Notes: generated by a model from the letters alone, not told the origin. A DNA stretch of 64,000 bases from Circinella minor (GCA_016758965.1 JAEPRB010000007.1:124001-188000), one strand, 5' to 3'; positions 46,960-59,766 are shown, numbered from the stretch's first letter. Program-made: numbers and translations.

Positions 46960-47902
46960 TTTTTCTATATATAAATATTAAAAATAATAAAATAATAAAA
47001 TGAGATTCTCTTTTCTTTTAATTTTAAATAAATGTATTTATATAAAGAAAATAAATAGTTTTTTTTTTTATACCAGTCATTGGCCTGAATTAAATGGTTT
47101 TGAAACTGTCAAAGTTTCTTTTTAAAAAAAAAAGGGATAAAAAAAAAATTTCTTCGTGTACTCTTTTTTTCAAAGTATATCCATTTTTAGTTATTAATAA
47201 TTTGTTATAAGAGAGAAAAAAAAAATCATGAAAGAAAACTTGTTATAATTATTAATTTCATATGTATGATATACATTTTAAAAAAAAAGTTCATATTGTA
47301 TAATGTATATATTATTATACACATGATGCAGTGCACGGACAACCATAAAAGATACATAAATTTATATGTAAATGATTATGATTATGATTATGATTATGAT
47401 TTGATTGATTGATTGATATCCATTTATATTCTTCGGAAAGTTTTTTGTTCTTAATAAATTAAAAAATGATAACCCGGTAATCAACGGAAACAAATTTTTA
47501 CATTTATCGGCAAAAATATTATGAGCATTTGAACAAAAGAAATAGAAGCTTCTTTCTTTTCGTATCTTTTTTTTTTGTTTTTGTTTTTAATATAACTTTT
47601 TTGTTATAAAATAATATATCGAAAATAAACATTTATATCCTTTATAGTTGTTAAAAAAAAAGATCTAGTCATTTTATCTAGTTTTTTTCAGGTACATGAA
47701 AAGAAAAAAATTAAAGTGTAAACCATCGGAATCTTCGGAACTCTTTTTTTGATTTCTGTCCTCTTCCATTTTTTGTGGTTTTATATCCCAATACCCCAAA
47801 AAGAAACTCTCTTTATTTTTGTCCCCCTTCCCTCCTCCCTCCCCCCCCCTTTTTTTTTTTTTTTTTTACTTTCTTTTCTCTTTCTTTATTGAAGAAAAAA
47901 AA
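46960..47902. other. Divergent promoter region between the Trp-repeat gene and the trehalose synthase gene
   Basis: About 940 bp with (GATTAT)n/(GATT)n repeats at 47378-47418, many T-runs, and a C/T-rich tract (TCCCCCTTCCCTCCTCCCTC then C/T runs) at 47820-47870, just upstream of the trehalose gene ATG. No gene. Confidence 0.6.
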
Positions 47903-50900
47903 ATGACTGACGGACGTGTTTTATGCGCTTCTTTATTTTTACCATATACTGTTGATTTTCAAATTGAAAAGGATAAGAAATCTCGATATATTACTAATAA
48001 TATACCAACTCCTTCATCACCACCACCTGTTATTAAAACACCTTCTGTTCCAGAACAACAAGTACAACAACAAACTAAGAATGCAACGGGTACTTTAATT
48101 GATAGTTTAGTTGCTCAAAAACAACAATCAACAACAAAGAATGACAGTAATAAGATTACCAGTAATAAGAATAATAATCATATTTCAGTATTACAAAACG
48201 TAAATAATGAGCAACAAGACGTATTTGATTTTCGAAAACCAGAACAATTAAATCAACCTAAAAGTAAAACTCAATTAAAAAAAGATTTAAAAAGGTTACC
48301 AGAATTACAAGTTTTACATCAAAAATATCAACGTCATCGACAAAACTCATTGGATAGTCCAAGTGTATTTGATCAAGCACCTTGGACTGTAAAACCTTGT
48401 ATTGCTGGAAATATTGGTTTACATAATGCTATTTGTTCTATTAGAGATCAAATTAATAAAAAATGTATGTGGGTTGGAACATTGGGTATGTCAACAGATT
48501 TATTATCTCAACAAACACGTGGAAATATTCGATCTACTATGATTATGGAATATGATTCTATACCTATTATGCCTTCTGATTCAGAATTTGAAGGACATTA
48601 TAATCGATATTGTAAACAGGTATATATTATATTATATATATATATATGTATATATTATTGGAACTATTTAAGAATAATTATATTGAATTTGGTGAGGGGA
48701 CGGGAGGAAATTTGTTAGGTTCTTTGGCCTTATTTTCATTATGTCGTTCAAGATGATCTTCAAAATATGATGTATCAAGATGATGCATGGAATGCCTATG
48801 TAGCATTAAATCAACGATTTGCTGATGTTATTGTAGAAAATTATCAGGATGGTGATATCAGTAAGTTTTATATCTTAAGGTTAACCTTGATAATGATGGG
48901 GGGTGGATATCAAAAAAGATTTATCTAATATTACTATTATTTATTTAGTATGGGTAAATGATTATCATTTAATGTTATTATCTGGAATGTTAAGAAAGAA
49001 ATTACCCAATGCTATTATTGGTTTCTTTTTACATATTCCATTTCCAAGTTCTGAATTATTTCGATGTTTACCTAGTAAGTTTTTCTTTTACTATTTAAAA
49101 AAAATAATAATTATGAAATGATTTTTAACTTTTTTTTTTTTTTTTTTTTTAGCTCGAAAACAACTTTTACAAGGAATGCTTGAATCAGATTTAATTGGAT
49201 TTCAAACTTATTCATTTGCTCGTCATTTTTTACAAACATGTTCTCGTATACTTTCTGTTGATGCAACACCATCAGGTATACAAATGGATACCCATTATGT
49301 TACAGTCGGAATATACCCTATCGGCATTGATATTAATGCACTAAACAAAAAGAGGTTAGACTCAGTTCAATTCTTTTTATTTACTATTTTTTGATATATA
49401 TCTAAAATATTATTATTCATTATTATTATTATTATTATTATTAGATCTGCACCTGAAGTTTTAAAATCAATTGATATGTTAAAAGAAAAATATGCAGGAA
49501 AGAAATTAATTGTAGCACGTGATAAATTGGATTATATTAAAGGTGTTCGACAAAAATTACTTGCATTTGAACAATTTCTTGTACATCATCCAGAATGGCG
49601 TGGAAAGGTATGAAATATATATAAAAGAAGAAAAGATATCATGAACTAATCTTAATCTTAATAATAATAAATTTTTTAGGTTGTTTTAATTCAAATTGCT
49701 TTATCTACTGCTGAAAAGAATGAATTAAGAGCACATATTACAGATGTTGTATCACGTGTAAATTCAAAATTTAGTAATATTTCATATCAACCGATTGTTT
49801 TTCTTCATCAAGATATTTCATTTTCACAATATTTAGCTTTACTTACTTCAGCTGATGCTTCATTAATTACACCATTAAGAGATGGTATGAATTTGACATC
49901 ACATGAATATATTGTATGTCAAGAGAATAATCATGGTCCATTAATTTTAAGTGAGGTTAGTAAAATTTTATATTTTTATATATATTTTTATATTGATTAT
50001 TGATTATATGTATATATATATAGTTTACTGGAACATATGGTAGTTTTGGTGCTTGTCTTCGAGTTAATCCATGGGATTATCGAGTAAGTTTATTTATTTA
50101 TTTATTTTTAAAAAAAAAATATTTTATATATAAATTTATAAATTATTTATATTTGATTATAAATTAGCAAGTAGGAGATGCTATTCACGAAGCATTATCA
50201 ATGAGTGAAGAAGAAAAATCTGGACGATGGAAGGAATTATATAAAAGTATTGTAACAAATTCTGGTAAGTTTTTATTGTTATAAGGGGGGGGTTCTTTTT
50301 CAGTAATAATTATTTAACATATCATATGTAGCACAAAATTATGCAAGTAGTATTATATCTGAGTTATCCAAGGTAAATTTAAATAGAATCTATATGTCTC
50401 TTGATGTTTATAATAATCTTTTTTTTATTTTTTTTTTTATTTTTTTTTGTAATAGATTCGTAGTGAAGAAATGCATCGATTATCTGCACAAATTCCTATT
50501 TTAGATTTGGATCATGTTAAAAAATTATTTAAAGCAAGCAAAAATCCACTGTAAGTTTTTTTTTTTTTTTTTCTTTAAAGAATAACAAACTTATTATTAT
50601 ATTTTATATAGATTTCTTTTTGATTATGGTGGAACATTAGTACCTCATGGAAAAGATGCTGGATCAAATGATATGGATCAATTAACTGAATTATTAACTA
50701 AACTTACAAAAAAGAGTGCTGTTTATGTTATTTCAGGAAGAACAAAATATAATATTGATCGTGATCTTGGAAATATTCCAAATCTTGGTTTAAGTGCTGA
50801 AAATGGATATCATATTAGACCTCGAGATGAAGATTGGCAACATATGAATTCAAATATAGATCTTTCATGGATGCCAGTAGTAAAACAGGTAAATGGAATT

Positions 50901-51637
50901 TTTAAGGATTTTTTTTTTTTTTTTACTGATTAAATTGTATCTCATATTCATATATTAGATATTTCAATATTATACTGAAAGAACTCCTGGTGCACATATT
51001 GAAATTAAAGATATTTCAATTGTTTGGGTAAGTTTTTTGATTGTAAATAATAATATCATATTTAAATTAAAAAAACTAATGAAATATTTTTTTTTATAAA
51101 TAGCATTATCGATCAACTACTGTAGGACAAGATGCTCAATTTGCGTAAGTTATTATTATTAATTGTTATAGAATGATATATAATTCAATTAATTCTCTTA
51201 TATATATATATATATAGTAAATGGCAAGCAGGAGAATGTCAAAACCATATTGCTGACTCAGTTAATAAAAACTTTCAAGTACATGTTGTTACTGGAAAAA
51301 CAACGATTGAGGTAAAAAAAAAAAAAAAGAAAAATTTAAAAATCTTATATTAGAATAATTAATTTTAAATATCTTCAAAAAAAATTAGGTTCTTCCTCAT
51401 GATATTAACAAAAGTGCTATTGCGAATCGTATTTTACAAGATATTGAACCTGACTTTGTTTTATCAATTGGTGATGATCGTATGGATGAAGAAATGTTTG
51501 GATTTCTTAACAAACAACAAAAAATATCTCATGTAATTACTTGTACAGTGGGTTCTCGTAGTACAGAAGCTAAATATTTTGTACCTAATGTTCAAAGTGT
51601 ACATAATACTTTGGAAGCTTTTACTACAATAGTTTAG
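47903..51637 (+). CDS. Trehalose-6-phosphate synthase/phosphatase family protein, phosphatase motif altered
   Basis: Fifteen exons give 882 aa: 47903-48619, 48719-48860, 48949-49074, 49153-49354, 49445-49607, 49680-49955, 50024-50083, 50168-50264, 50332-50372, 50456-50550, 50612-50888, 50959-51027, 51104-51144, 51218-51311, 51389-51637. After a poorly conserved Gln/Asn-rich segment (about 40-180) comes the GT20 synthase domain: VLWPYFHYVVQDD, IWVNDYHLMLLSGMLRKK, GFFLHIPFPSSELFR, GFQTYSFARHF, VGIYPIGID, VARDKLDYIKGVRQKLLAFE, PLRDGMNLTSHEYIVCQ. The HAD-type phosphatase domain starts FLFDYGGTLVPH where active enzymes have DxDGT; the second Asp is Gly. VISGR, GLSAENGYHIR, and SIGDDRMDEEMF remain. 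The synthase HDYHL is NDYHL. This pattern fits a regulatory, Tsl1/Tps3-like subunit of the trehalose synthase complex. That role is inferred. Confidence 0.93.
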
Positions 51638-53048
51638 AAAATTAAAAAAAAAAATTACCCCAATTTTCCCTAACTTTCGTCTTACAAGTAAAAAAAAAAC
51701 GGTTTTTTTTTTCTTTTTATAATAAAATAATCGATTTGTTCTTGTGTAGTTGTGTAAAAATAATTATACGTAGAATGAATAAGATATTGATTATTAGCTA
51801 TCTAGTAAGTAGAAATATATATAAACAAAATGAAAGGTATCTATGGAGAAACAAGCAAGAACAAACCCTTGTCACAAAATTCAAATGAATATTATGTTGC
51901 CATAGTATCATTGTAACTAGGCGATTGATTTAGTATAAAGGAAGATTATTTAATTGTACACATTCTTTGATCTTATTCTCTAGTAGGAACGTCTTTTTGT
52001 TGCTATAAGAAATTGATGAATACAGTAAAGTTTTATTTGTAATTGACTAGAAGAACAAACTATACCATTAATCAAAAAGAGAATTTTAGGACTCGTCAGT
52101 TCCAAAATCTATTAAGCTTTTCAGATCACTTTAATTATGTGATGAATAAACAACTAATATAAATTTCATTATCTGAGTAAAATATATTTATATGCGTCTT
52201 CAAACATCCCTCAGTTTATACAAAAAAAAAAAAAAAAAGATACGTATCTAGTACTGCAATACTCAGGGAATCTGAACATATAATTTTTTTTAGCACCTAC
52301 TTAGTCACATATTGCTATATACAGCATTTGATGTAAGTACCATTGGAAGCTATAGGTAATATTATATGGATTGGATATCATTTCCACTTACAAAAATAAA
52401 ACAAGTATAAAAAAATGATATACGTATCACACATGGTCATGGTTTTTTTTTTCGAGTAGGTAAAATCGACTTGGTAATTCACATATAAAACTGAGTAAAA
52501 CTTTTAAATATTAATACAAAATGAGCAAAGTACCTAAGGGTAATATGACATCATTCATTCTACTACGTATTCTAAACCAAAAAAGAAAACTTGTTCCTGA
52601 TGTTAGTATACTACATTTGTATTACTTGATCACATTAATTTCAAAAGCCCCAATTATAAATTATTTTATCCAGAAAAGCTGGAAGAAGTTGAATAAAATG
52701 TTATTATTTTATTTTATTTTATTTTTTTGTAAAAGCAAAAGTTGAAATCAAATGATGATAAAAAAAAAAAGAAAATGAAAGTTTGTACAAGAAAAAAATG
52801 AAGAAAAAAAAAAACAATAACAATGATCTATATCTTACAGCTAGAAAAAAAAGAAAAAAAAAAGTATATGTATATAAAAAATAAGAAAAGGAGGTTGGGG
52901 GGGGGAGACCAGGGAAAAATAAGATGAGGTGAAAGGAAGAGTAGGGTAGAAATATGAAACAATAAAAGAATGAGGAATGAGCAATGGAGAGGGGGGTGAG
53001 GGATAAAGGGAAGTGTGGAGAGAGAGAGATAATATAATTGTTTTTTTT
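51638..53048. other. Intergenic region
   Basis: AT-rich. It holds the trehalose gene 3' UTR and, at 52740-53040, an A/G-rich tract on the plus strand (T/C-rich on the minus strand, reading as Phe/Ser/Pro in the false ORF 52841-53119) that is the 3' flank of the minus-strand gene starting at 54407. The open frame at 52521-52745 has no domain. Nothing else seen. Confidence 0.55.
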
Positions 53049-54407
53049 TTAATCATCATCATTATCATAATAATTACGACTATAATCATCTTCTTCGTCA
53101 TTGTCATAATCATCATCACTACTGGTCATAACATAATCGTCAGGATTTGATTTTTTCATATTATTATGATGATGGTTATAATGATTAAAGTAATTATTTT
53201 CATCATCATCATTATAATAGTTATTTTCATTATCATCTAAAATGTTTGATAAAGGTCTTGTTTTTAATGTAGTAGTAGTTTGTTCATTTTGTTGTTGTTG
53301 TTGTTGGGTATCAAGTTGCATTTGGCTCATGGTCATACTATTAATATTTTACTATTTGTTTAGTAAAAAAGTAAAAATAAATAAATAAATATATATATTT
53401 ACCAAAGAGATTCATCAATGATGGTTGCAGTGGGTGGTGGTGTAGGAGGTAATAACAGATTCTTGTTGTTTTCCTATTTAATTTTGTTATAAAACAAAAA
53501 GATTATTAATCAAACCATAAAATTATCATCACAATCATAATAATAATAATAGCTTACTTCAATAAGTCTTGAATGATTTTCTTGTAATTTAACAGATTCA
53601 TCTAAACTCATCATACATACTTTGGTCTAATAATCAATTATATTTGTTAGTAAAAAAATATATAACACACACACAGAGAGAGAAAGAAAGAGAGAGAAAT
53701 TATTGGTCATATAATTAATTACATTTACCTGAAAATCTGTATCTCCTAAAACATCATCAACCGTAGTGGTAGTACTAGTTGTAGTCGCTATAGTTGAAGG
53801 GCTACCAATAAAAGAACCATCAGAAGATAAAAAAGAACTATTTTGTCTTCTTATAAAAATACTACTACTATTTCTACGTTGTTTGCAAATAAAAGGTTGT
53901 TGAACTGCACGTGCATTTGCTAAAGCAATACCTCGTTTTCTAGCTTCCTGTCGTGGTGTCAAGACACTAAGACCAGCCAACTTGGTAGTTAATGCACTTT
54001 CACGATCAGAAAATGTATTTTCTGCAGTTATTTCATCATCCATAGTATTTAAAAGGAGCATATCAATTTGTCGGATACTTTGTTTTAACTTGGCTCCCTT
54101 GTCAGGTAAAGTATGTATAACAGACCTTTAATATATTAAAAAAAAAAGTACGTGTGAATTAGTTACTCAATAGATTCTTTGTATATTTATTTATATATAT
54201 CTTCCGAAACCACTATTTCTTTTACCTATGATGAAGCATAAGTTCATTTCTTCTTTTAAGTTCAAGTAATTCAGCACGAGAATAAAATTCCAAATTTTTT
54301 GTTCTTGAGTTGGTACTATCCAAGGAATGTACCGACCCACGTCGGGATCGTAAAGGGTAATGAGAAGGATTATAGAGCCGATTGGAAGTAAAAGTTGTAG
54401 TGTTCAT
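53049..54407 (-). CDS. Gdown1/POLR2M (GRINL1A)-like protein, candidate
   Basis: Five exons (54407-54226, 54125-53729, 53626-53558, 53473-53403, 53337-53049) give 335 aa. The N-terminal block SRAELLELKRRNELMLHHRS then VIHTLPDKGAKLKQSIRQID (about residues 43-82) parallels animal Gdown1, which has a 'LxExLKRQExLLxNExFIxxLPDKGxKI' segment. The exon 2/3 block DFQTKVCMMSLDESVKLQEN parallels the 'PTQLLSIEESLxLQKxQ' segment. The C-terminus is acidic (SSDDDYDNDEEDDYSRNYYD) as in Gdown1 (DDDWSSDEF-like). The spacing, order and length (about 335 versus about 368 aa) agree. Gdown1 is a tightly bound Pol II subunit that competes with TFIIF and makes transcription Mediator-dependent. The middle is Ser/Thr-rich with RRNSSS and RRQNSS kinase-type sites. 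The assignment rests on short motifs. Confidence 0.6.
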
Positions 54408-55700
54408 ATTGAATATATGGTTTAAGCATAGGTTTTGGTTTTAATAAAAAAAAAAAAAGGTGGAAAGGTTTTTTTTTATCTTTTAAGAAAGAAAGAGAAA
54501 AAAAAAAAAAGGAAAAAAAAAGAGAGGGATGATTTTTTTTTTTTTTTGTGTTCTTATGTGAATATTAGATCTTTTGGGGGTTAGAAAAACGTCTGCATGC
54601 TTGTAGTTGGTTGTATATTTTTTGCTCCCGAATTTTTTAGGCATCACGTGTGCTGCGCATAATTTTTTTTTCTCTTTCTGCAGCATGTTTCATATTAACC
54701 CAATCATACCATCATCGTCATCACCCATTTCAACACATCACACACGCACGATATAAAGTATAGTAAAAAAAAATTGACTATTTATTTGTTCATTCTATAA
54801 CCATGGTTTATTTTATATTTGATGGAAAAAAAAAGTGTATAAGTTATTATTTGATAGATATATAGTTATTTTATGGGGGTTGGTTTTTTTTTGGGGGGGG
54901 GGTGGGGGTGGGCGGATTAGATTATTTTTCATTGGGTCACTTTCTCTTTAAATGACCGTTTCGTATATTGACAGATGGACCTGGGTAACTTGCCTTTTTT
55001 AAATGATAAATAAAGAAAAAAGGTTTGTGACAAAAAAATGATTCTGCTGTCGTCGATATATGAAAAAAGTTGTTAAGACTTGTGAAGAAAAAAAAAATTT
55101 AGTGTAACGACCAAAAATAAAAATAAAAAGTGGTACTATAAAATAAATTTATATAAGGATGTACATACATGATGTAAGCAGTATATACAAATTGCATTAT
55201 AATAAATCAAAATAACGCCCTGCTCCTCTTATTTGTTATTTATTTGAAATAAATAAATGATCTCCTTTTCCATCATAATTCCCCCATCATATTATGCGAG
55301 AATAACCTTTTTTTTTTCCTAATACATCTTGATGATAATAAATCAAATATATATATATAATATGTAAGCAACGGAGTTCATTCGTTTCCATGTTGTTGTT
55401 GGCATGACAACATATTAATGCATATCATTAAATCATAAATTATTAGATTGACAAAAGCATAAAATAAGGACTATGAACTTGATCGTACTAATTCATAAGC
55501 AGTATATTCTTATCATTGTGAGTACTCTTTTAGGTTGACACTTGACGTTGTACGGCTGTTACTATAGATCGGCATTTTTTTTTTTTTTTTTTTTTTGTTC
55601 GGAGCACATTGACCACACTTTTTTTTTTCTTTCGAAAAAGGTTATTATTTTTCTGTCTTTTCATTAACGATCCTTCCCCTTCCCTACCAATCTCGAACAT
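54408..55700. other. Divergent promoter region (Gdown1-like / DUS2)
   Basis: Head-to-head spacer of 1.3 kb. It has long A/T-runs at 54440-54550, a G-rich tract TTTTGGGGGGGGGGTGGGGG at about 54888-54912 (G-quadruplex-capable, plus strand), a T-run at 55576-55596, and a C/T-rich patch CCTTCCCCTTCCCTACC at 55672-55688 just upstream of the DUS2 ATG. No gene seen. Confidence 0.55.
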
Positions 55701-57913
55701 ATGACTAACATCGAGTATGATAATAAAGTGTTCCTGGCACCTATGGTAAAAAAAAAAAAAGAATAGTTGGTTTTAGATTCTTTTTTTTTATTCATTTAAA
55801 ATAAAAAGAATGATTGTTCATTTTTGTCTTTTATTTTATTATTATTAAGGTTCGTGTAGGTACACTTCCATTTCGATTGACAGCTCTTCATTATGGTGCA
55901 GGTAACTATATATATAAAACGATCGCTTGGAAATCCTTTGAAACGATTCACATTTATATATATTTTTACTGAAATGGCAAATAAATAAAAAATAAACAAT
56001 TAGATTTGGTATGGACTGAGGAATTAGTTGATAAAAAAGTTATTGGATCTATTCGAAAATATAATTGTAAGTTCATAATTATTACTATTAATAACTGTTA
56101 TTTAGTAATAAAAAGAAATGTCTATGAGCTTATGCAACAAAGAAAGAAAAAACAGTAGCTGAATAAATTTTTTATTATATATATATAACCATATTTTTTT
56201 TTAAAAAAAAAGTTGCTACACAAGCGATTGAATATTGGAAAGGCGACAGGTTGATATTTAGTACTCATGACGAAGAAAAAGGGCGAGTTATATTTCAATT
56301 AGGAACAGCTGATCCTGATCTAGCTTTAAAAGCAGCATTGACAGTGTAAAGTATATACATATATCAATTATTATTATCTTTGTAAATATAAGGAGAAAGA
56401 GTGAAAAAAGAAGATAATGTTTATAATTTGATTTCATATTTATATATTAGTAAAGAAGATGTTGCTGGTATTGATATTAACTGTGGATGTCCTAAAAAGT
56501 TTTCAATTCAAGGTGGTATGGGTGCTGCTTTACTTACAAATCCTGATAATTTAAAGCAGGTAAATAATTAATAACTTATGATTTGTTATTTGATACATTA
56601 TTACTTATAATTTTTTTATATTTCTCCTTAGATTTTAACCAATCTTGTACAAAATGTGGGTCTTCCTGTAACTTGTAAAATAAGGTATATAAATATAAAT
56701 ATTAACACATTTTGTTATTGATATAAAGAAAAAATACTGATAAAAATTCATCTATAATCAGACTTTTAGATGATAAAGAGAAAACCATTGAATTAGTAAA
56801 AATGATTGAATCTACAGGTGTAAAAGCAATTACAATTCATTGTCGGTAAGTTCTCTCTTCTTCTTCTTTTTTTTAACGGTTTGGATTTGATGATTATTAT
56901 TACTTTTTATTATTGTACATTAATGCCAAGATTTATTTTTTATTTTTTTTAAGAACAAAGGAACAAAGATCTACCACTCCAGCAAAGTGGGAAGATTTTA
57001 AAGAAATTGCACAAGTAGTTAAAAATATTCCTGTGGCAATTAATGGGGATGTTTATTCTTGGCAAGATATCCCAAGAGTGAAAGAAATGACCAGTAAGTA
57101 ATAAACAATTGTACACATAATCCTAATTTTGATAGGTCTCTAGTATTTCATTCTAAAATTAATTTATTTGTTTATATTTTATATAGATGCAAATTCAGTA
57201 ATGATTGCTCGTGGTGCTCAATATAATCCATCAGCTTTTCGAAAAGAAGGTTTAGTACCCGATGAAGAAGCTATTAAAGAATATTTAAAAAAGGTTAATT
57301 ATTAAACTAAAAAAAAAACAAAAACTATTTTTTATTAAGATGAAATGACGTTTTTTTTTTTTTTTGATTTATTTTTCTAATCAGAAATGAACTAATTTTT
57401 TTTTTTAGTGTGTTCAAGTCAATAATGTTTATCAAAATACAAAATATGTTTTATTAACTATGGCGACGGATCCTAAATTTACGCGCAGCGAAACTTATAG
57501 AAAGATTCAAAAAGCTAAATCCGCATTGGCATTATGGTAGGTTGATGGTGTATTCAACTTTGATAATTATAAAAGCGTATACAAAACTAAAGAAGAAAAT
57601 TATTTTGTTGACACTATTTGCATGATTTAATAGTGAGGTATTTGGTTTGGGACCTTATTATCATGACATTCAAATGTTACAAAAATCTCGTTTAGAAGAA
57701 AAAGAAGATAAAAATAGCGATACTTCTATTGTTACTACTATAAATGTGGGAACGAAACGCAAAGCTGACGATAACAAGAATGATAATTGCCAAGAAAAAG
57801 AACAAGAAGATAATAATATCACTGTAAAAAAACAAAAACTAATTAATAATAATAATAATAATAATAATGCAGAAAAAGTGACTGTAACAACAACAACAAA
57901 AGTATCATTATGA
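55701..57913 (+). CDS. tRNA-dihydrouridine synthase, DUS2 type
   Basis: FMN enzyme that reduces a D-loop uridine (position 20 in the Dus2 class) of cytosolic tRNA. Eleven exons give 397 aa: 55701-55745, 55850-55901, 56004-56066, 56213-56345, 56451-56559, 56632-56684, 56762-56845, 56954-57093, 57187-57293, 57409-57536, 57634-57913. Motifs in order: NKVFLAPMVRVGTLPFRLTA (FMN-binding start), DLVWTEELVDKKV, VIFQLGTADPDLALKAA, IDINCGCPKKFSIQGGMGAA (catalytic Cys in NCGCPK), LPVTCKIR, VKAITIHCRTKEQRS, VAINGDVYSWQDI, NSVMIARGAQYNPSAF. The C-terminal helical domain follows. There is no dsRBD as in animal Dus2. Instead a Lys/Glu/Asn-rich tail (KRKADDNKNDN, then an Asn run) carries likely nuclear-localisation signals. 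The start MTNIEYDNKVFLAPM fits the family's very short N-terminus. Confidence 0.95.
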
Positions 57914-58560
57914 TAAATCATTAGAAGAAAAAGAAGAGCAACCTTATTTTTAGCTAGCTGACTCTAATAAACATGATTTTTTTTTACAAGTTCTACTAAA
58001 CTTAATACATAAAATAAATTCGGGATTTAATAAACCAAAAGATTTTAGTTCACATATATTTCATCCAATTTTTAAACTAAAAAAACAGGACTGTCTTGGC
58101 AAAATAAATAAGCTACTACTACTACTACTACTTACTCCTCTGTTTTGTTGATAATGATTTTCCAACCTTTGTTCTAGTTTCATATGCATGAGATAAGATC
58201 GACATAAAAAAAAGATCTCCTTCATAATTATAATTTCCCCAAATTGAGGAAGTTTAAAAAAAAGTGCGAGGAAAAAGGATGAAACACATGGTTCTTATCA
58301 GTCTATATTACTATTAAATCCAATTAGTTTATACATCTTGTTCAAAAAGCGCATCTTTTATTTCTTCTTCTCATAATTTGACACTTTTCTTTCTTATATA
58401 AAAATATATAGTGAAATCTTTTTTTCAACCCCCCTACTCTCAACTTTGTTTTGCTTCCCCTCAATAACATAATTCTTTTTGTTATTATTTTTTTTTACAA
58501 CTACGTATTATATAATTCACGATTTGATAAAAAAAAACAATCATTAATTCTTATTACAAT
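57914..58560. other. Intergenic spacer / promoter of the GT15-like gene
   Basis: 650 bp with a (CTA)n microsatellite at about 58111-58132, T-runs and a C/T-rich patch (CCCCCCTACTCTC at 58430-58442). No gene. Confidence 0.6.
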
Positions 58561-59766
58561 ATGCGATTATGTCTCAAGTTATCTGTACTTTTGTTAACAG
58601 GAACATTTACTCTATTGGTTACCATTATTACTTGGCAACATCTTGTTACCAGTTATTTTCGTTATCGCAGCACAAATAACCCTGCAGGACGAAAGATACG
58701 TGCTTTGGAAAATTTCAAAAACGAAGATTATCCAGAATTACCACCTGTCGTCAATGACATTGAATGTCCTCCACATCCTTTATCTAATTTACCTCGACCC
58801 CCTATCCTTGCTACAACAGATGATACAATACCACCCTCCGTTGTAGCACCAGAAACTGTGAACAGTGCCATTTTATATCTTGTCGAATTCATTGATCGTC
58901 CACTCAAAGAAAATCATCGCGAAATGCTCAAATTCAACAAATCTTTATGGAACTTATGGGAACATTTCAGTCAAGACTATCCACAGTATCCCGTCTATAT
59001 ATTCCACGAACCAGCTTTTACTCAAAAATACCGTGAACGATATCAAAAAATGTGGCCACCTGAATTAAAAGTTGAATTCTTTGAAATTACATTCAAGGAC
59101 ATTCCATACCTATTCAATTTAGGTGCGTCATTACAAAACTTGGGATTAAATCCAACCAACCGACGTGCATTTCCTGGTTACAACAATATGATTCGATTTT
59201 TTTGGACTCATGTATTTCAATCTGAAGCCGTTCGAGACTTGGATTATTTTTGGCGGCTTGATCATGATTCCATGTTACAATCACGTGTGGGTGTAGATAT
59301 CTTTTATTATATGAAAAAACGTAATATGAAATATGGATATCGAGCAGTAACTACGGATGTACGTCATGTTACTAATGGTATGTTGGCATTTTTTGACAAA
59401 TATCGACGGGATCAAGACCATCAAAGCGTCACCAATGGTACTTCCTGTGCAATTATGTCTCGTAAAAACTGTTTGGAAATTCCAGATACGACAAGAGAAA
59501 GAAATGAATATTTCCCATTAATGTATTATAATAATTTTGAAATTGTTCATGTCCCTACTTGGCGATCCAAGAATATGCAACAATTAATGGATTCAGTCGA
59601 TAATACGGATATGATATATTGGAATCGATGGGGTGATGCTCCTTTAAGATATTATTCAATTAATATGATGCTTGATATCAAGACAGAAGTTATGGAATGG
59701 TGTCATATTCGATATTTTCATCATAAACAATTTGAACCATTATGTACATTAGAAAATATACCCTAA
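58561..59766 (+). CDS. GT15 (KRE2/KTR/MNT1-like) alpha-1,2-mannosyltransferase-like protein
   Basis: Single exon of 401 aa. It is a type II membrane protein: MRLCLKLSVLLLTGTFTLLV then TIITWQHLV forms an N-terminal signal-anchor, so it most likely works in the Golgi on N- and O-linked mannans. After a stem (about 30-100) the catalytic domain reads AILYLVEFIDRPLKENHREM, YPVYIFHEPAF, YNNMIRFFWTHVFQ, LDYFWRLDHDSML, YGYRAVTTDVRHVTNGMLAF, YYNNFEIVHVPTWRS, and IYWNRWGDAPLRYYSINMML. These align with the KTR-family blocks YxxMCRFxSGxF, YYWRxEPxV, FWSNFEI, and YxxRWGDAPVxS. The acidic metal/donor site reads DHD rather than EPD, so it belongs to a divergent subgroup. The GDAP motif and NNFEI Glu (nucleophile region) are kept. 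The GDP-mannose donor is presumed from the family. Confidence 0.88.
   Translation: MRLCLKLSVLLLTGTFTLLVTIITWQHLVTSYFRYRSTNNPAGRKIRALENFKNEDYPELPPVVNDIECPPHPLSNLPRPPILATTDDTIPPSVVAPETVNSAILYLVEFIDRPLKENHREMLKFNKSLWNLWEHFSQDYPQYPVYIFHEPAFTQKYRERYQKMWPPELKVEFFEITFKDIPYLFNLGASLQNLGLNPTNRRAFPGYNNMIRFFWTHVFQSEAVRDLDYFWRLDHDSMLQSRVGVDIFYYMKKRNMKYGYRAVTTDVRHVTNGMLAFFDKYRRDQDHQSVTNGTSCAIMSRKNCLEIPDTTRERNEYFPLMYYNNFEIVHVPTWRSKNMQQLMDSVDNTDMIYWNRWGDAPLRYYSINMMLDIKTEVMEWCHIRYFHHKQFEPLCTLENIP

Noticed and set aside
52841..53119. Ser/Pro/Phe-rich minus-strand ORF overlapping the Gdown1-like 3' end
   Set aside because: Comes from A/G-rich 3' UTR DNA and overlaps the real last exon in another frame.
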